Source: Lingula anatina | Lineage: Eukaryota > Brachiopoda > Lingulata > Lingulida > Lingulidae | Reading direction: 5' to 3' | Assembly: GCF_001039355.2 (NCBI RefSeq) | Contig: NW_019774626.1 | Span: 224,550-288,549 of the forward strand | DNA: 64,000 nucleotides | Shown here: piece after piece, positions 48,497 to 61,206 of the stretch | How positions within the stretch are numbered: the stretch's first letter is position 1 | How the letters are laid out: every line of letters starts with the position of its first letter | Position numbers and translations under genes: made by a program | The notes under the pieces: generated by a model | Database searches by the model: none | What the model saw: only the letters and a program-made list of their open reading frames with translations | Told to the model about the DNA's origin: nothing

Positions 48497-50797
48497 TGAC
48501 AATCTCAAGAGCTGTGTTTTAGTTTATACGTCTTACACCTTAGGGCCCATCAAACTCGTGTAAGGTGGGTCCAGGCTTCCGAAAAACAGAGGTCCCCACT
48601 TTGGGCGATAGTCGATCGCAAGAGTATGATCCCCCATCAAATCAATAATAATAATATAATGATAAATTCTGATCCAAAACAGATTTTCCCATAGAATAGG
48701 ATTTCATGTTGCGCATTATGTACAGAATTCTGGTTATCCTTATATATAGATTTTAAATTATAATGAAACATATATAACAAAAATGGAACTAAAATTAAAA
48801 TTGTCAAAACGTTCTTTGAGTAGGTAGGTTAATTTGGCATTTGGTCTTTGTTCGTATATAAATGCAAGAAGTCTTCTCAAAATTATTGGTGAACAGAGTA
48901 ACTAAATACCCTGCTGGCTTTCTTCGACACAAATGTAGCCACAAAATATGATCCAGGCACTGAGCTATTCAATTCCCCAACATATATTCATATTCATCCA
49001 GTGAACCTTCCCATGCTTACAGACCTGGACATCGAATAGCTCAGAACTTGGTCTAAGAGTAAAGGGTATAATAGGGAAGAAGAAATTAAAGGGTATAATA
49101 GGGACGAAGAAATTAAAGGGTATAATAGGGACGAAGAAAGTCAGGGTATGTAGTTACTCCGTGCACATATTACATGTATTTTGAGTGCACTGTAAAAGAG
49201 AAAATGTCAGAAGAACCTACCATTTTTCGCCTTGGTAGTCCAACATCCTTGTTTTGGGGAAGGGAGAAGGTCGCATTGGGGTTCCTTAATTTTTTTTCAA
49301 GCAGACATACAGAGTTATCTAAGGCGATATTTCTAAAAATCCTTCTACCCTTCCCGTATCCGTGACCGCCCCTCCCCCACCCCCAACTAGCCTGCCAAAC
49401 GCGCGAGGGCTTTCTAACATTGGAAATGGTACTGGTTTGGGTTTTTTATAGACCCATTTGACTGACATCATGCATGATAATGAGAACCAAAAATGTGCAC
49501 AGTCATGCAGCCGTTTTTATTTAAAAACTGGACTTAAAAGTGTGTGTACTTTATCTTTATCCATAAGCATGTTCTGCAAATGATTCGAGTTTTTTGAGAG
49601 AACCATTGAAATGGTGCTTTGGTCAGAAATTGAAATACAACTTCAAATAAATTTTACAGGGTCAATTATTTGTTCCTTTTAGCTTATATAACTGTCTAAT
49701 AAAAACGATTGTTTGGAGATGGGTAATTATTGTTGGACGTACATGTATCTATTTATTTTATACATATATCCTTTTATTCATCCCACTTTTACTGATTGAA
49801 TTTTAGTACTTCATTTTTTGATGCATTTTTGTGTTTATTTGTAAGAATCATCAATTTGTAGAACTTTGTGGTTGATGGATAGTGTAAAGGATTTTTCAGG
49901 TCGTTTATGGGTCTACTACATGCCTACCTGTCACCAAAAACTAGATCGGCAAATACATTTGTTTTCGTCAGTGCAAATTAGATTGTGTATATGAATGTTT
50001 TCAATGAGAAAGAAAACGACTGAGTCATGTTGTTGACGTTCTCAAGAAGTGCTTATTACGGCATACCCATTTTAAATTATCAACTGGACTTTTTTTAGGG
50101 ATAATAAAGTCAGGCTACTGTTTCTGGGTATACGGGTTTTAGTATATTCTAAAACCGATTTCTTTTTCCATACGTATATGCTGTATATCAAAGGCTAATG
50201 TATTCATGATATGCTGTTCACTGCTTAAAAGAGCCTCGAGTTCAAACTGAAAGATATTTAAAAACTGTTTTTTTACCTGTATCAACATTAAAACTGCCCA
50301 TCCCTTTAATGTTCCAAAAATAAAAGTGTTTGGGGCATGCATTTGAATAACAATCTAGAAACGGTTTTTGTCAGCTGGCGGAACAACACAGAAAGATAAT
50401 TTAATGTTTTAGTGATTACTCATCTCGGATGAAGAGCAAATTATTACGGCGTTTTGAAAAACATTTTAACAAAGATTAAATCTTTAGATATATACTGTCC
50501 GCTAAGATTAACATATCCCGTGAATTGTAAATTTTTGGAATCAAGTCAAACCACCTATTAGTTTTGTCACTGACCTATGAATAGATGTGATACAGACTTA
50601 ATTAAATTCCCCAAGTACGGATGACTCGACACATTTGTAATTGCAAAATGTAGCCTCATACAACTTTAAAGAAACAGGCTTTCTGTTCCGCTTTTATTTG
50701 CAAGAGCGAACTTCAGTCGTTCAGACTAAAATATCGCAACAACTATTTTTACGATAAAACTCTAGGATTGCTTCATCTTAGGTAGAAAATCGACAGT
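48497..50797. repeat. Second copy of the FMO upstream segment
   Basis: Near-identical to 45422-47543. The main differences are about 363 bp present here (about 49069-49431) and missing from copy 1, and the absence of unit A of the tandem pair. Identity is patchy: some stretches of over 150 bp differ at one base, others at several percent. No exon is seen. Confidence 0.85.
49061..49141. repeat. Three 27-bp tandem repeats
   Basis: Three successive units beginning AAAGGGTATAATAGGGA(A/C)GA. The same array is in copy 3 at about 57290-57370 and is absent from copy 1. Confidence 0.85.
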
Positions 50798-53349
50798 ATG
50801 TCGCAGGTCACAGGTCAACTAAAGCGCGTGTGTTTTATTGGCGGGGGTGTCTCCAGGGTGACTTCCATCAAGGCTTGCCTGGAAGAAGGTATGTCCTTGC
50901 CCACAGGTCAACATAAACGCGTGTGTATTATTGGTGGAGGTGTCTCCGGGCTGAGTTCCATCAAGGCTTGCCTGGAAGAAGGTTTACGCCCTGTGTGCTT
51001 CGAGCAACATGACCATGTCGGTAAGTCAAGAAGAAACTTTTTAAACTCTTTAAATTTCCGAGCATTTTTTATTCTAACAAAAACATTAAGGAAACAAAAG
51101 TAAAGAGTAAAGTGAGTAAAGTAGCGAACAAAAGTTTTACATTCAAATTAATTTCAAATTAGATTATTTTCGGTTGTTTTTTTAAATATATCCTTTGAGA
51201 TACTTTAACTGCCATAGACATTTCATCAAATATCAAAATACTTATGTTTGCGCGCTTTCATTCTCCTTGTCATTTTCAAAGCAAGTTGCTTGTATCGACT
51301 TAAATTCTACTGCATATTCATTTGACAACGTCGTGGAAAATGGTTGTGAAATTGATCGTAACGATCAGAACATAATGTTATTGCAAGATGATACTATGGA
51401 AAAGCAAATGTTTTTTTTAAATCACTATTGTAATATAGCAATTTTAACACAATTTTATATAGAGTTCCAAAATAAGTGGATATATTTCAATTACCTTTAA
51501 TTTAATACAAAAAATGGCACAAACAAAAGGGAAAAGATGATAGTGAAATGTGGATCCATAACTGATCTAAAATTACAGCACCATCTTACATTAGTGTCCT
51601 ATATTTCCAGGCGGACAGTGGCATTTTTCAGAAAACATGGAAACTGGCACAGATTCTCTTTGCAGAATGTTCTCTGCAGTCGTCACAAACACAAGTAAAA
51701 AGATGACTGAATTCAGCGACTTTCCAATGCGAAAGGTTTTTTCTTTTTTTATCAACTCTCCCCTGATTCTGTTATTTATAGGGGAAAAATATAACAAAGA
51801 AGATTGCCCTGGTTTCACATTTGAAATGAATATAATGTAAATCGTTCACATAAAACGACATACTGTATAACATCCGTTTTTGGTGATCAGAATTTCAAAG
51901 AATAACAAGTAATATTACACTAATGCATATTAATGAGAACTCCCAATTTCGGTACTTTTTTTTCAGGATTTCCCCACATTCATCCCTGCCCGCAAAATTA
52001 ACAGCTATATTCAAGACTATGCGGAACATTTTGATTTGAAAAAATATGTACAGTACGGGATACGGGTAGATGACGTCAGCAAAGCAGACGATTTTTCTCA
52101 AAGCGGACAATGGAAGGTTACATATACATATGCAAAAGGTGAACAAGACAATGTCGTCGTGAATTTTTATTGATAATTCAGTTGACTTGAAAATAATGTA
52201 TAGACGCAGATTTCTTCATGTACTTATATCCTCCCGACTCAGTGTAATTGAAAATTAAAATAGATATGGATCAGTTAAAACAATTCTGGTCTATCAAAAA
52301 GTCACAGGCAACAGAGTCTAGCAACTATGCTGCGTATTTTGAGATAGATGCCCATTATATTTTTCCAGAAATAAGCCACCAAAAGACTGAGATATTTGAT
52401 TGCGTAATGGTGTGCAATGGCATCTTTAATGAGCAGAATTGGCCCCATTATCCTGGATTGGAGATGTTCCAAGGGGAAGTTACACACGGGGGAAACTACT
52501 TCCACTGCGACCCATACAAAGATAAGAACGTTTTAGTAGTCGGTAAGCAATCTTTTTTCTCTGCTCCGCAAAGCACATCCTTTTTCTGTCAAGTTCAGGG
52601 AATATTTGTTTTTTGTTTTGAAATGATTCTCAAATGATTTCACGTTTTTTTATTCTGCCTTGACAGTGTTAACAGTTTGTTTTCTTCATCTTTTTTTATC
52701 GATTTTGTACGATTTTGTTCAGGCAATTGTATCAGTGCAGTCATGTCCCATTGATTTCATTGCAGGCTCTTCTTTTTCTGCAGCAGACATTGCCGTCGAT
52801 CTAAGTCGCGTGGCTCAAAATGTGCGTATTTACTATATAAAAAATAAAGTTATAAGTGAAGTTCAGCGGTGTTTAAATAGGTTTAAGTTGATGAAGTTTA
52901 AAACACATAAATATTTATTCACGTCAACAGTCTCCGCCTACTATTGCGCTGCTAAGTTTCAATGTCTAATTTCTACTTATTCATGCTTTTTCTTATGCCG
53001 TAAATGATGAATTCGACAAAGAATAACTTATAGATAGTTAATTATCCATCAAATTATTAGTTAAAATTCATTAAACTCCACATTCAGATAACACATTATA
53101 TCTAATATTTTCAGACATATATAAGCACCAGACGTGGATTTTGGATAATGCCACGACTTCCAGACGGACAAGAGCCATGGGACATGACGCTTTTCTCTAG
53201 ACCACTCATTAACTGGCTTCCGTGGGCGTAAGATATCTTTGTTTTATATCTTATATGGATATAGGTATATTTATACTACCGCCTACTCTTATAGGTGTGA
53301 AAAACTGATAGCAGATTTGTGAATAAGACACTGACAGACTTATTTGTCT

Positions 53350-53380
<31 letters not shown>

Positions 53381-54828
53381 AAAAAGAAAGAAAGAAAATT
53401 GCGGAATTTGTTGAACCTGACGATTCTATTTAAATCTGACGATTCTAATCTTTTTATCAGATTGAGGACTCGTGCGTGGGGAAATGTCCTGAAAGAACGG
53501 TTCAACTATCAGAAATTTGACCTCAAACCTCACAAAAGGTTTCTCAGTCAATCGCTGTGCATAACAGATGAGCTTCAAAACAAGCTGCTATATGGGCAGG
53601 TCCAAGTGAGTAACACATACGATCAAGAAAAATCACATCAACAGGCTGAGTAGCATTTTCATGTACTTGTATCCGTAAGAAGTGAGATTCCCCAATTCCC
53701 TAAGTTTTTCTTCTAAAAATCTGCAACGTTTTTTACGTTCAACGTTTTATTTGTCCAATTTAAGGCAAAGCCCTCCATTTCAAAGTTCACTTCAAGTGGG
53801 GTGACATTCACAGACGGAACCAGCATAGAAGACTTAGACGCTGTTATATTTGCTACTGGATACAGACTAAAGTGCGCCTTCATTAAAGATAGTCAAGTGC
53901 TTCCAGGTAAAACTGCTCGAGATATGTAATTTGCATATAATACCTCTGAAAGTTGCTGAGAGAACAAAATACCCTTATCTTTTAAAATTAATCAAAATAA
54001 TTATGATTGAATCCCATTATCATTTAAGGCAGACAGACAGACAGACAGAAAGATTCACTCTTACACAAATTCCCTTTATCTATCATTATATTTATCTTCT
54101 TTTTCCAGAAAATTCAGCAGAAATGGAGATGTACAAACATATTTTCCCCGTAAACATCAAACATCAAACCCTTGTGTGCATCAACTATCTACGGGTGTTA
54201 GGCTCCGTTCTTCCCACGTCCGAACTTCAAGCACGTGTCGCCGCTCGCGTGTTTTCTGGGAACTTAAAGCTCCCAAGAGCATCCCACATGAAACGAGACG
54301 TAGCGGAGAAGAAATCTGAGATAATAAACCAGTGGGGGAATTGCACCGTACCAAAGGTAACCCAGCCATTATTCTTTTTTCATTTTTAAAACAAACAATA
54401 AAAAGACAACTTGCCGATTAATTGGGTCAAAATCTTTAATTTGGAAATTATGCACGTATCAGTAATCTTTATTCATTCACATGATGCATGGTACAGTAAA
54501 AGATCTTACAGATTTTTCAAAATTATTTAATATAAAACCCGATATATAGAAACAAACTTCTGCCTCAGTCAAAAATAACGCTATAGTAAATTCAAAGATA
54601 AAACTATGCTAAAAAGTATGTCCCGTTTTTTTCTAGGAATTTGTGTATTTCTACTATGAGGAATTGGCGCAGTTATTAGGAGTCAAGCCCCAAACGTGGA
54701 AGCTTCTTGTCACAAATCCAAGTTTGGTAAAAAAACTCATGTTTGGTCCAGTGACGCCTGCGCAATACCGCCTCCATGGACCCCACGCCAATTTTGACGT
54801 CGCGGCACAATCTATTTTAGACACATAA
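50798..54828 (+). CDS. Flavin-containing monooxygenase, copy 2, with duplicated FAD-binding motif
   Basis: Ten exons join in phase: 50798-51020, 51611-51735, 51967-52138, 52369-52542, 52766-52821, 53115-53227, 53461-53605, 53765-53906, 54109-54356 and 54637-54828, giving 529 aa. FMOs oxidise soft N or S nucleophiles with FAD, NADPH and O2. Exon 1 carries two 31-residue units, each starting with Met: the first has GGGVSR (R20), the second the intact FAD-binding GGGVSG (G46-G51). The FMO signature [11 protein letters not shown] is at 207-217, the NADPH-site segment [11 protein letters not shown] follows, and FATGY is at 365-369. The body ([26 protein letters not shown]) is animal FMO-like. The protein ends shortly after [13 protein letters not shown], without the hydrophobic C-terminal anchor of mammalian FMOs. 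Starting at the second Met would give a conventional 498-aa enzyme. Confidence 0.93.
53354..53382. repeat. (AAAT)n microsatellite in FMO intron 6
   Basis: A tetranucleotide ATAA run. The corresponding place in copy 3 has an (AAT)n(ATT)n run instead. Confidence 0.9.
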
Positions 54829-56385
54829 ATTATAATGTTGGTGTTGTCTTTGAAATTTGGACTTACATCAGATGAATGTATTTCATGTGTCATTCCTAAA
54901 CCTATAAGCAAGCATGTATGTAGTTCGTGTTTGTGATTGTTACTTGAATATACAGGAATGCTACAGTTGAGTTTGGCGTTTGCATCTTGCCGATTGTGGT
55001 GACTGTATATTTGATCCATATCATCTACTACTAAAGGAATCAAGAATTTCAGACTAACCGCTAGATGAAGTACAGCGACGCTAAAATCGAGCATTTAGGG
55101 CCTTTTTATGTAGATGTCTACCTCACAGAAGAGGTGCATCAATTATTTTTTATCCAAGTTTTTTATATGTTGCAGTTATTTGCCCACTAATTAAAGAAAC
55201 ATACTTTCTAGACTGCTAGATCGAAGCCAGTCTAGAAAATGTGATTCATTGGCAATACATATGTACAAGATCGACGTTTTAGACTAAAATTTAACTATAG
55301 TATCAATTGCGCATCACGATGAAAAGGACACAATGATTAGGAAGAGTCACGATTCTCGTTTTTAAATTTTGCTAAAACTACAATAATAATTCAAAATATT
55401 TTTACACGAAGATTGATATTCAGACATTATTATAATCAAAATACATAATCAGGAATTTTGTTTGACCTGTGATTCGTGTCAATACGATATAGGGTCGTTT
55501 AAAATGTGTCTGTTTATATGTCAGTGTCTCAGTATACACTTTGCCATATCACGTAAAAATGATGAGTGATCTGGAATGGATTCCAAGAATTTTTCGTCAA
55601 TTTTCTATTTTTCATGATGTGCAGACTAAGAGTGAGTCAGCATAACCTGTGGTTACAGGTATATACTCACTGAACCACATACTCTCATACTGCTGGGTCG
55701 GGGGCAGGGCCTCTTCAATGGAAGGGGAAGATTTATACATATAAATACCAAAATGTAACATTTAAGTAAATTGATTACATTTTTATGCAGATCTATACCT
55801 AAAGATGATGGTTGGGACAATTTGTATTTTAAATATTAATTTGTATCACAATTTACGTACATAGCGTGTTACTTAAATTAAACGGATGTTGTAATAAAAT
55901 AAAAATAAAAATGTGTATCGTCTTCAATTCTCAAGAATATTCCGCTAAAACTAGTGCAAAAAGTAAGAACCCTGGAATTCTTATGTGCACTGCAATTCTG
56001 AATTTTGTTATTCAGACCGACACTAGGGCTAGCTTAATCCAAGACTGCATCCTTACACCTGTTCAGTTTAACTGTCTTCTCTCCACTCAAGGCTAATGTG
56101 AAATAGGCCCCCTAAATGTATGTGGTTTTCCTTGCACATATCTGCTTTGTATTTAATTAATTATCAATCATAACGACACGTTCAAGAACCGTGTCCTGGT
56201 CTTTATCTCAACCAAGGAGTTATAACAGAGTTATAACTCCTTGTCTCAACTTTGGATCCAAGATGGCTCTTAGTCTCAACCCAAAAATGCTGTTTAAGCG
56301 AAAGTTGGTTAAATGACCGTGTCGAGCGCTGGGCTCTGTTTAGGTGACTCAAACGGGTCAACCAGGCTGTCAAACTCTTAGACTT
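54829..56385. other. Downstream flank of FMO copy 2 and start of the next unit
   Basis: 54829-55640 aligns with 63262-63990 after copy 3. 55640-56127 looks unique. From about 56128 sequence equivalent to 44849 onward begins. No supported coding exon is present. Confidence 0.6.
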
Positions 56386-56631
56386 CATTCCCATACCTAG
56401 ATTGATCTAGCAAGATCGACCTATCGCCGAGAGGATTCTCGCTAAATTACATTCAGCTTAAGCGGCTTAGGTGTCTAGTAAGCCTACTGAAGCTGCTAAA
56501 CGATAGTTAAGTATCCCCTAACAGCTTCAATAGGCGTGCCAGGCATCAGAGCTGCCTCAGCTGAGTGCAATTTAGCGAGAAACCACTCGCAGATGGGTCA
56601 ATCCTGCTAGATCGATCTAGGTATGGGAATG
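56386..56631. mobile_element. Foldback MITE (family 2, short form), FMO unit 3
   Basis: Nearly identical to 45080-45325, with ends CATTCCCATACCTAGATTGA and GATCGATCTAGGTATGGGAATG. It sits at the equivalent place in the duplication unit. Confidence 0.78.
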
Positions 56632-59269
56632 AGGTCTTAAATCATAGTGAGACAGCTGTATCGCTAAGATGTGAAGAAGTCCGACGAACAGACAGGCGTA
56701 TTTTTTGTATAAGGTACCAATGATTTCGACAATCTCAAGAGCTGTGTTTTAGTTGTTACGTCTTACACCTTAGGGTCCCTCAAACTCGTGTCAGGTGGGT
56801 CCAGGCTTCCGAAAAACAGACGTCCCCACTATGGGCGATAGGTGAACGCAAGTTTGATCCCCCATCAAATCAATAATAATAATATAATGATAAATTCTGA
56901 TCCAAACCAGATTTTCCCATAGAATAGGATTTCATGTTGCGCATTATGTACAGAATTCTGGTTATCATTATATATAGATTTTAAATTATAATGAAACATA
57001 TATAACAAAAATGGAACTAAAATTAAAATTGTCAAAACGTTTGAGTAGGAAGGTTATTTTGGCATTTGGTCTTTGTTCGTATGTAAAGGCAAGAAGTCTA
57101 CTCAAAATTATTTGTGAACAGAGTAACTAAATACCCTGCTGGCTTTCTTCGTCACAAATGTAGCCACAAAATATGATCCAGGCACTGAGCTACTGAGCTA
57201 TTGAATTCCCCAACATTCATATTCATCCAGTGAACCTTCCCATGCTTACTGAGACCGGGACATTGAATAGCTCAGAACTTGGTAAGAGTAAAGGGTATAA
57301 TAGGGACGAAGAAATTTAAGGGTATAATAGGGACGAAGAAATTAAAGGGTATAATAAGGACGAAGAAAGTCAGGGTATGTAGTTACTCCGTGCACATATT
57401 ACATGTATTTTGAGTGCACTTAGTGTAAAAGAGAGAAAATGTCAGAAGAACCTACGATTTTTCGCCTTGGTAGTCCAACATCCTTGTTTTGGGGAAGGGA
57501 GAAGGTCGCATTTAGGGGTTTTATTAATTTTTTATTGCAAGCAGACAGAGAGAGTTATCTAAGGCGATATTTCTAAAAATTTTTCTACCCCTCCAGTATC
57601 CGTGACCGCCCCTCCCCCACCACCACATGACCTCCCAAACGCGCGAGAGCTTGGAAATGGTACTGGTTTTGGTTTTTTTATAGACCCATTTGACTGACAT
57701 CATGCATGATAATGAGAACAAAAATGTGCACAGTCATGCAGCGGTTTTAATTTAAAAACTGGACTTAAAAGTGTGTGTACTTAATCTTTATCTATAAGCA
57801 TGTTTTGCAAATGATGCGGATTTTTTAAGAGAATAATTGAAATGGGGCAACTTCAAATAATTTTTACAGGGTCAAATTTTTGTTCCTTTCAGCACTTAAA
57901 ACTGTCTAATAAAAACGGTTGTTTGGAGATGGGTAATTAATGTTGGATTGTTGTATCTATTTATTTTATACATCTATCCAGTAATTCATCGCACTTTTAC
58001 TGATTGATTTTTAGCACTTTATTTATTGGTCCATTTTTGAGTTTATTTGTAAGAATCATCAGTTTTTAGAACTTTGTGGTTGATGGACAGTGTAATGGAT
58101 TTTTCAGGTAGTTTATGTGTCTACTACATGCCTACCTGTCACCAAAAACTAGATCAGCAAATACATTTGTTTTCGTCAGTGCAAATTAGATTGTGAAAAA
58201 GAAAACGACTGAGTCATGTTGTTGACGTTCTCAAGAACTGCTTATTACGGCACACCCATTTAAAATTATCAACTGGACTTTTTTAGGGATAATATAGTCA
58301 GGCCACTGTTTCCGGGTATACGAGGTTTTAGTATATTCTAAAACCAATTTCTTTTTTCCATACTCACATGCTGTATATCAAAGGCTCACAGACATATTTT
58401 GTATTGTACTGTAAAACATCGATTTTGGCGACTGATTAAAACGTTTAAACGCTTTTAAATGGCGCTTAAATTACGTTGCAAAAAGCGAACTCGGATGTTA
58501 TAGTTTTCAAGTCACAACGACTTTGGGTTATTTGTGCCCCCACCCCGAACATAAGCCCTGTCTTATTAATTTTATTATTTAGTTTTATATATATATATTA
58601 TTGTTTTGCAAAGGCGTCTGTATATTATGTGTTTGATTTACGTATTTCATTACATTCTTAATTTATTCATGATATGCTGTTCATTGCTTAAAAGTGCCTC
58701 GGTTCGCTTTAACGCGTTCAAATCGAAAGATATTTAAAAACTGTTTTTTTTTTACCTCTATCAACCTTAAAACTGCCCATCCTTTTAATGTTCCACAAAT
58801 AAAAGTGTTTGTGGCTTACATTTGAATAGCAATCTCGAAACGGTTTTTGACAGCTGGCGGAACTACACAGAAAGATAAATTAATGTATTAGTGAATAATC
58901 CTCCCGGAAGAAGAGCGAAATATTACGGTGTTTTGAAAATATTTAAACAAAGATTAGATCTTTAGATGTATACTGTCGGCTTAGATTAACATATCCCGTG
59001 AATTGCATTTTTTTAAAATCATGTCAAACCACCTATTAGTTTTGTCACTGGGCTATAAATAGATCATACAGACTTAATTAAATTCCTGAAGTACTGATGA
59101 CTCGACACATTTGTACTTGCAAAACGTAGCCTTATGCAACTTTAAAGAAACTTTCCGTTCCGCCTTCATTTGCAAAAGGGAACTTCAGTCGTTCAGACTG
59201 AAATATTGCAACAACACTTTTTATGATAAAACTCGAGGACCGCTTCATCTTCAGTAGAAAATTGACAGT
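56632..59269. repeat. Third copy of the FMO upstream segment
   Basis: Aligns with 45326-47543 and 48497-50797, more diverged than those two are from each other. It holds the 27-bp array (about 57290-57370), an A-type unit (about 57801) and a copy-specific insertion of about 290 bp (58385-58672) that interrupts TATCAAAGGCT(AATGT)ATTCATG. No exon is seen. Confidence 0.8.
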
Positions 59270-61169
59270 ATGTCCTCGCCCACAGGTCAACATAAACGCG
59301 TGTGTATTATTGGCGGAGGTGTCTCCGGGCTGACTTCCATCAAGTCTTGCCTGGAAGAAGGTTTACGCCCTGTTTGCTTCGAGCAACATGACCATGTAGG
59401 TAAGTCAAGAAGAAACTTTTTAAACTCTTTAAATTTCCGAGCATTTCTTATTCTGACAAAAACATTAAGGAAATGGAAATAAAGAATAAAGTAAGTAAAG
59501 TAGCGAACAAAAGTTTTAGGCCCTACATCCTAATTAATTTCAAAATAGATTGTTTTCGGTAGTATTTTAAATAGATAAAGAGATACTTTAACTGCCATAG
59601 ACATTTCATCAAAAATCAAAATACTTATGTTTGCGCGCTTTCATTCTCCTCGTCATTTTCAAAGCAAGTTGCTTGTATCGACGTAAATTCTACTGTATAT
59701 TCATTTGACAACGTTGTGGAAGATGGTTGTGAAATTGATCGTAACGATCAGAACATAATGTTATTGCAAGATGATACTATGGAAAAGCAAATGTTTTTTT
59801 AAAATCACTACTGTAATATAGCAATTTTAACACAATTTATAGAGTTCCAAAATAAGTGGATATATTTTTATTACCTTTAATTTAATTTTAAAAAACAACA
59901 AAATGGCACAAATAAAAGGGAAAAGATGATAGTGAAATGTGGATCCATAACTGATCTTAATATACAGGGCGCCATCTTACATTTAATTATTGTCGTATAT
60001 TTCTAGGCGGACAGTGGCATTTTTCAGAAAATATGGAAACTGGCAGAAATGATTCTCTTTGCAGAATGTTCTCTGCAGTCGTTACAAACACGAGTAAAAA
60101 GATGACTGAATTCAGTGACTTTCCAATGCCAAAGGTTGTTTTTCTTTCTTTATCAACTCTCCCTTTCTATGATTCTGTTATTTATAGGGAAATATGTAAC
60201 AAAGATTTCCCTGGTTTCACATTTGAAATGAATATAATGTAAATCGTTCACATAAAACGACATACTGTATAACATCCATTTTTGGTCATCAGAATTTCAA
60301 AGAATAACAAGTAATATTACACTAATGCATATTAATGAGAACTCCCAATTTCGGTACTTTTTTTTCAGGATTTCCCCACATTCATTCCTGCCCGCAAAAT
60401 TACCAGCTATATTCAAGACTATGCGGAACATTTTGATTTGAAGAAATATGTCCAATACGGGATGAGGGTAGATGACGTCAGCAAAGCAGACGATTTTTCT
60501 CAAAGCGGACAGTGGAAGGTTACATATACACATGTAAAAGGTGAACAAGACAATGTTGGCGTGAATTTATATTGATGATTCAGTTGGTTTGAAAATAATG
60601 TATAGACCCAGATTTAATCTTTATGTACTTGTATCCTCGCGACTTAGTGTAATTGAAAATTAAAATAGATATGGACCAGTTAAAACAATTCCCTGCATCG
60701 TCAAAAATATTTTAAAATTATGTAAAAGTCGCCGGCAATAGTCTAACATCTATGCTGCGTATTTTGAGATAGATACCCATTATTTTTTTTTTTCAGAAAT
60801 AAGCCACCAAAAGACTGAGATATTTGATTGTGTTATGGTGTGCAATGGCATCTTTAATGAGCAGAATCGGCCCCATTATCCTGGATTAGAGATGTTCCAA
60901 GGGGAAGTTACACACGGGGGAAACTACTTCCACTGCGACCCATACAAAGATAAGAATGTTTTAGTAGTCGGTAAGCAATCTTTTTTTCTCTGCTCCGCAA
61001 AATACATCCTTTTTCTGTCAAGTTCAGGGAATATTTGTTAGTGATTTTCAAACAATTTCTGGTTTTTTACTACTTTGACCATGGGCGGTGTTAACAGTTT
61101 GTTTTCTTTTTTCCTTTTTCTTTCTTTCTTTCTTTTTTTTCTTTTTTNNNNNNNNNNNNNNNNNNNNNN

Positions 61170-61206
<37 letters not shown>

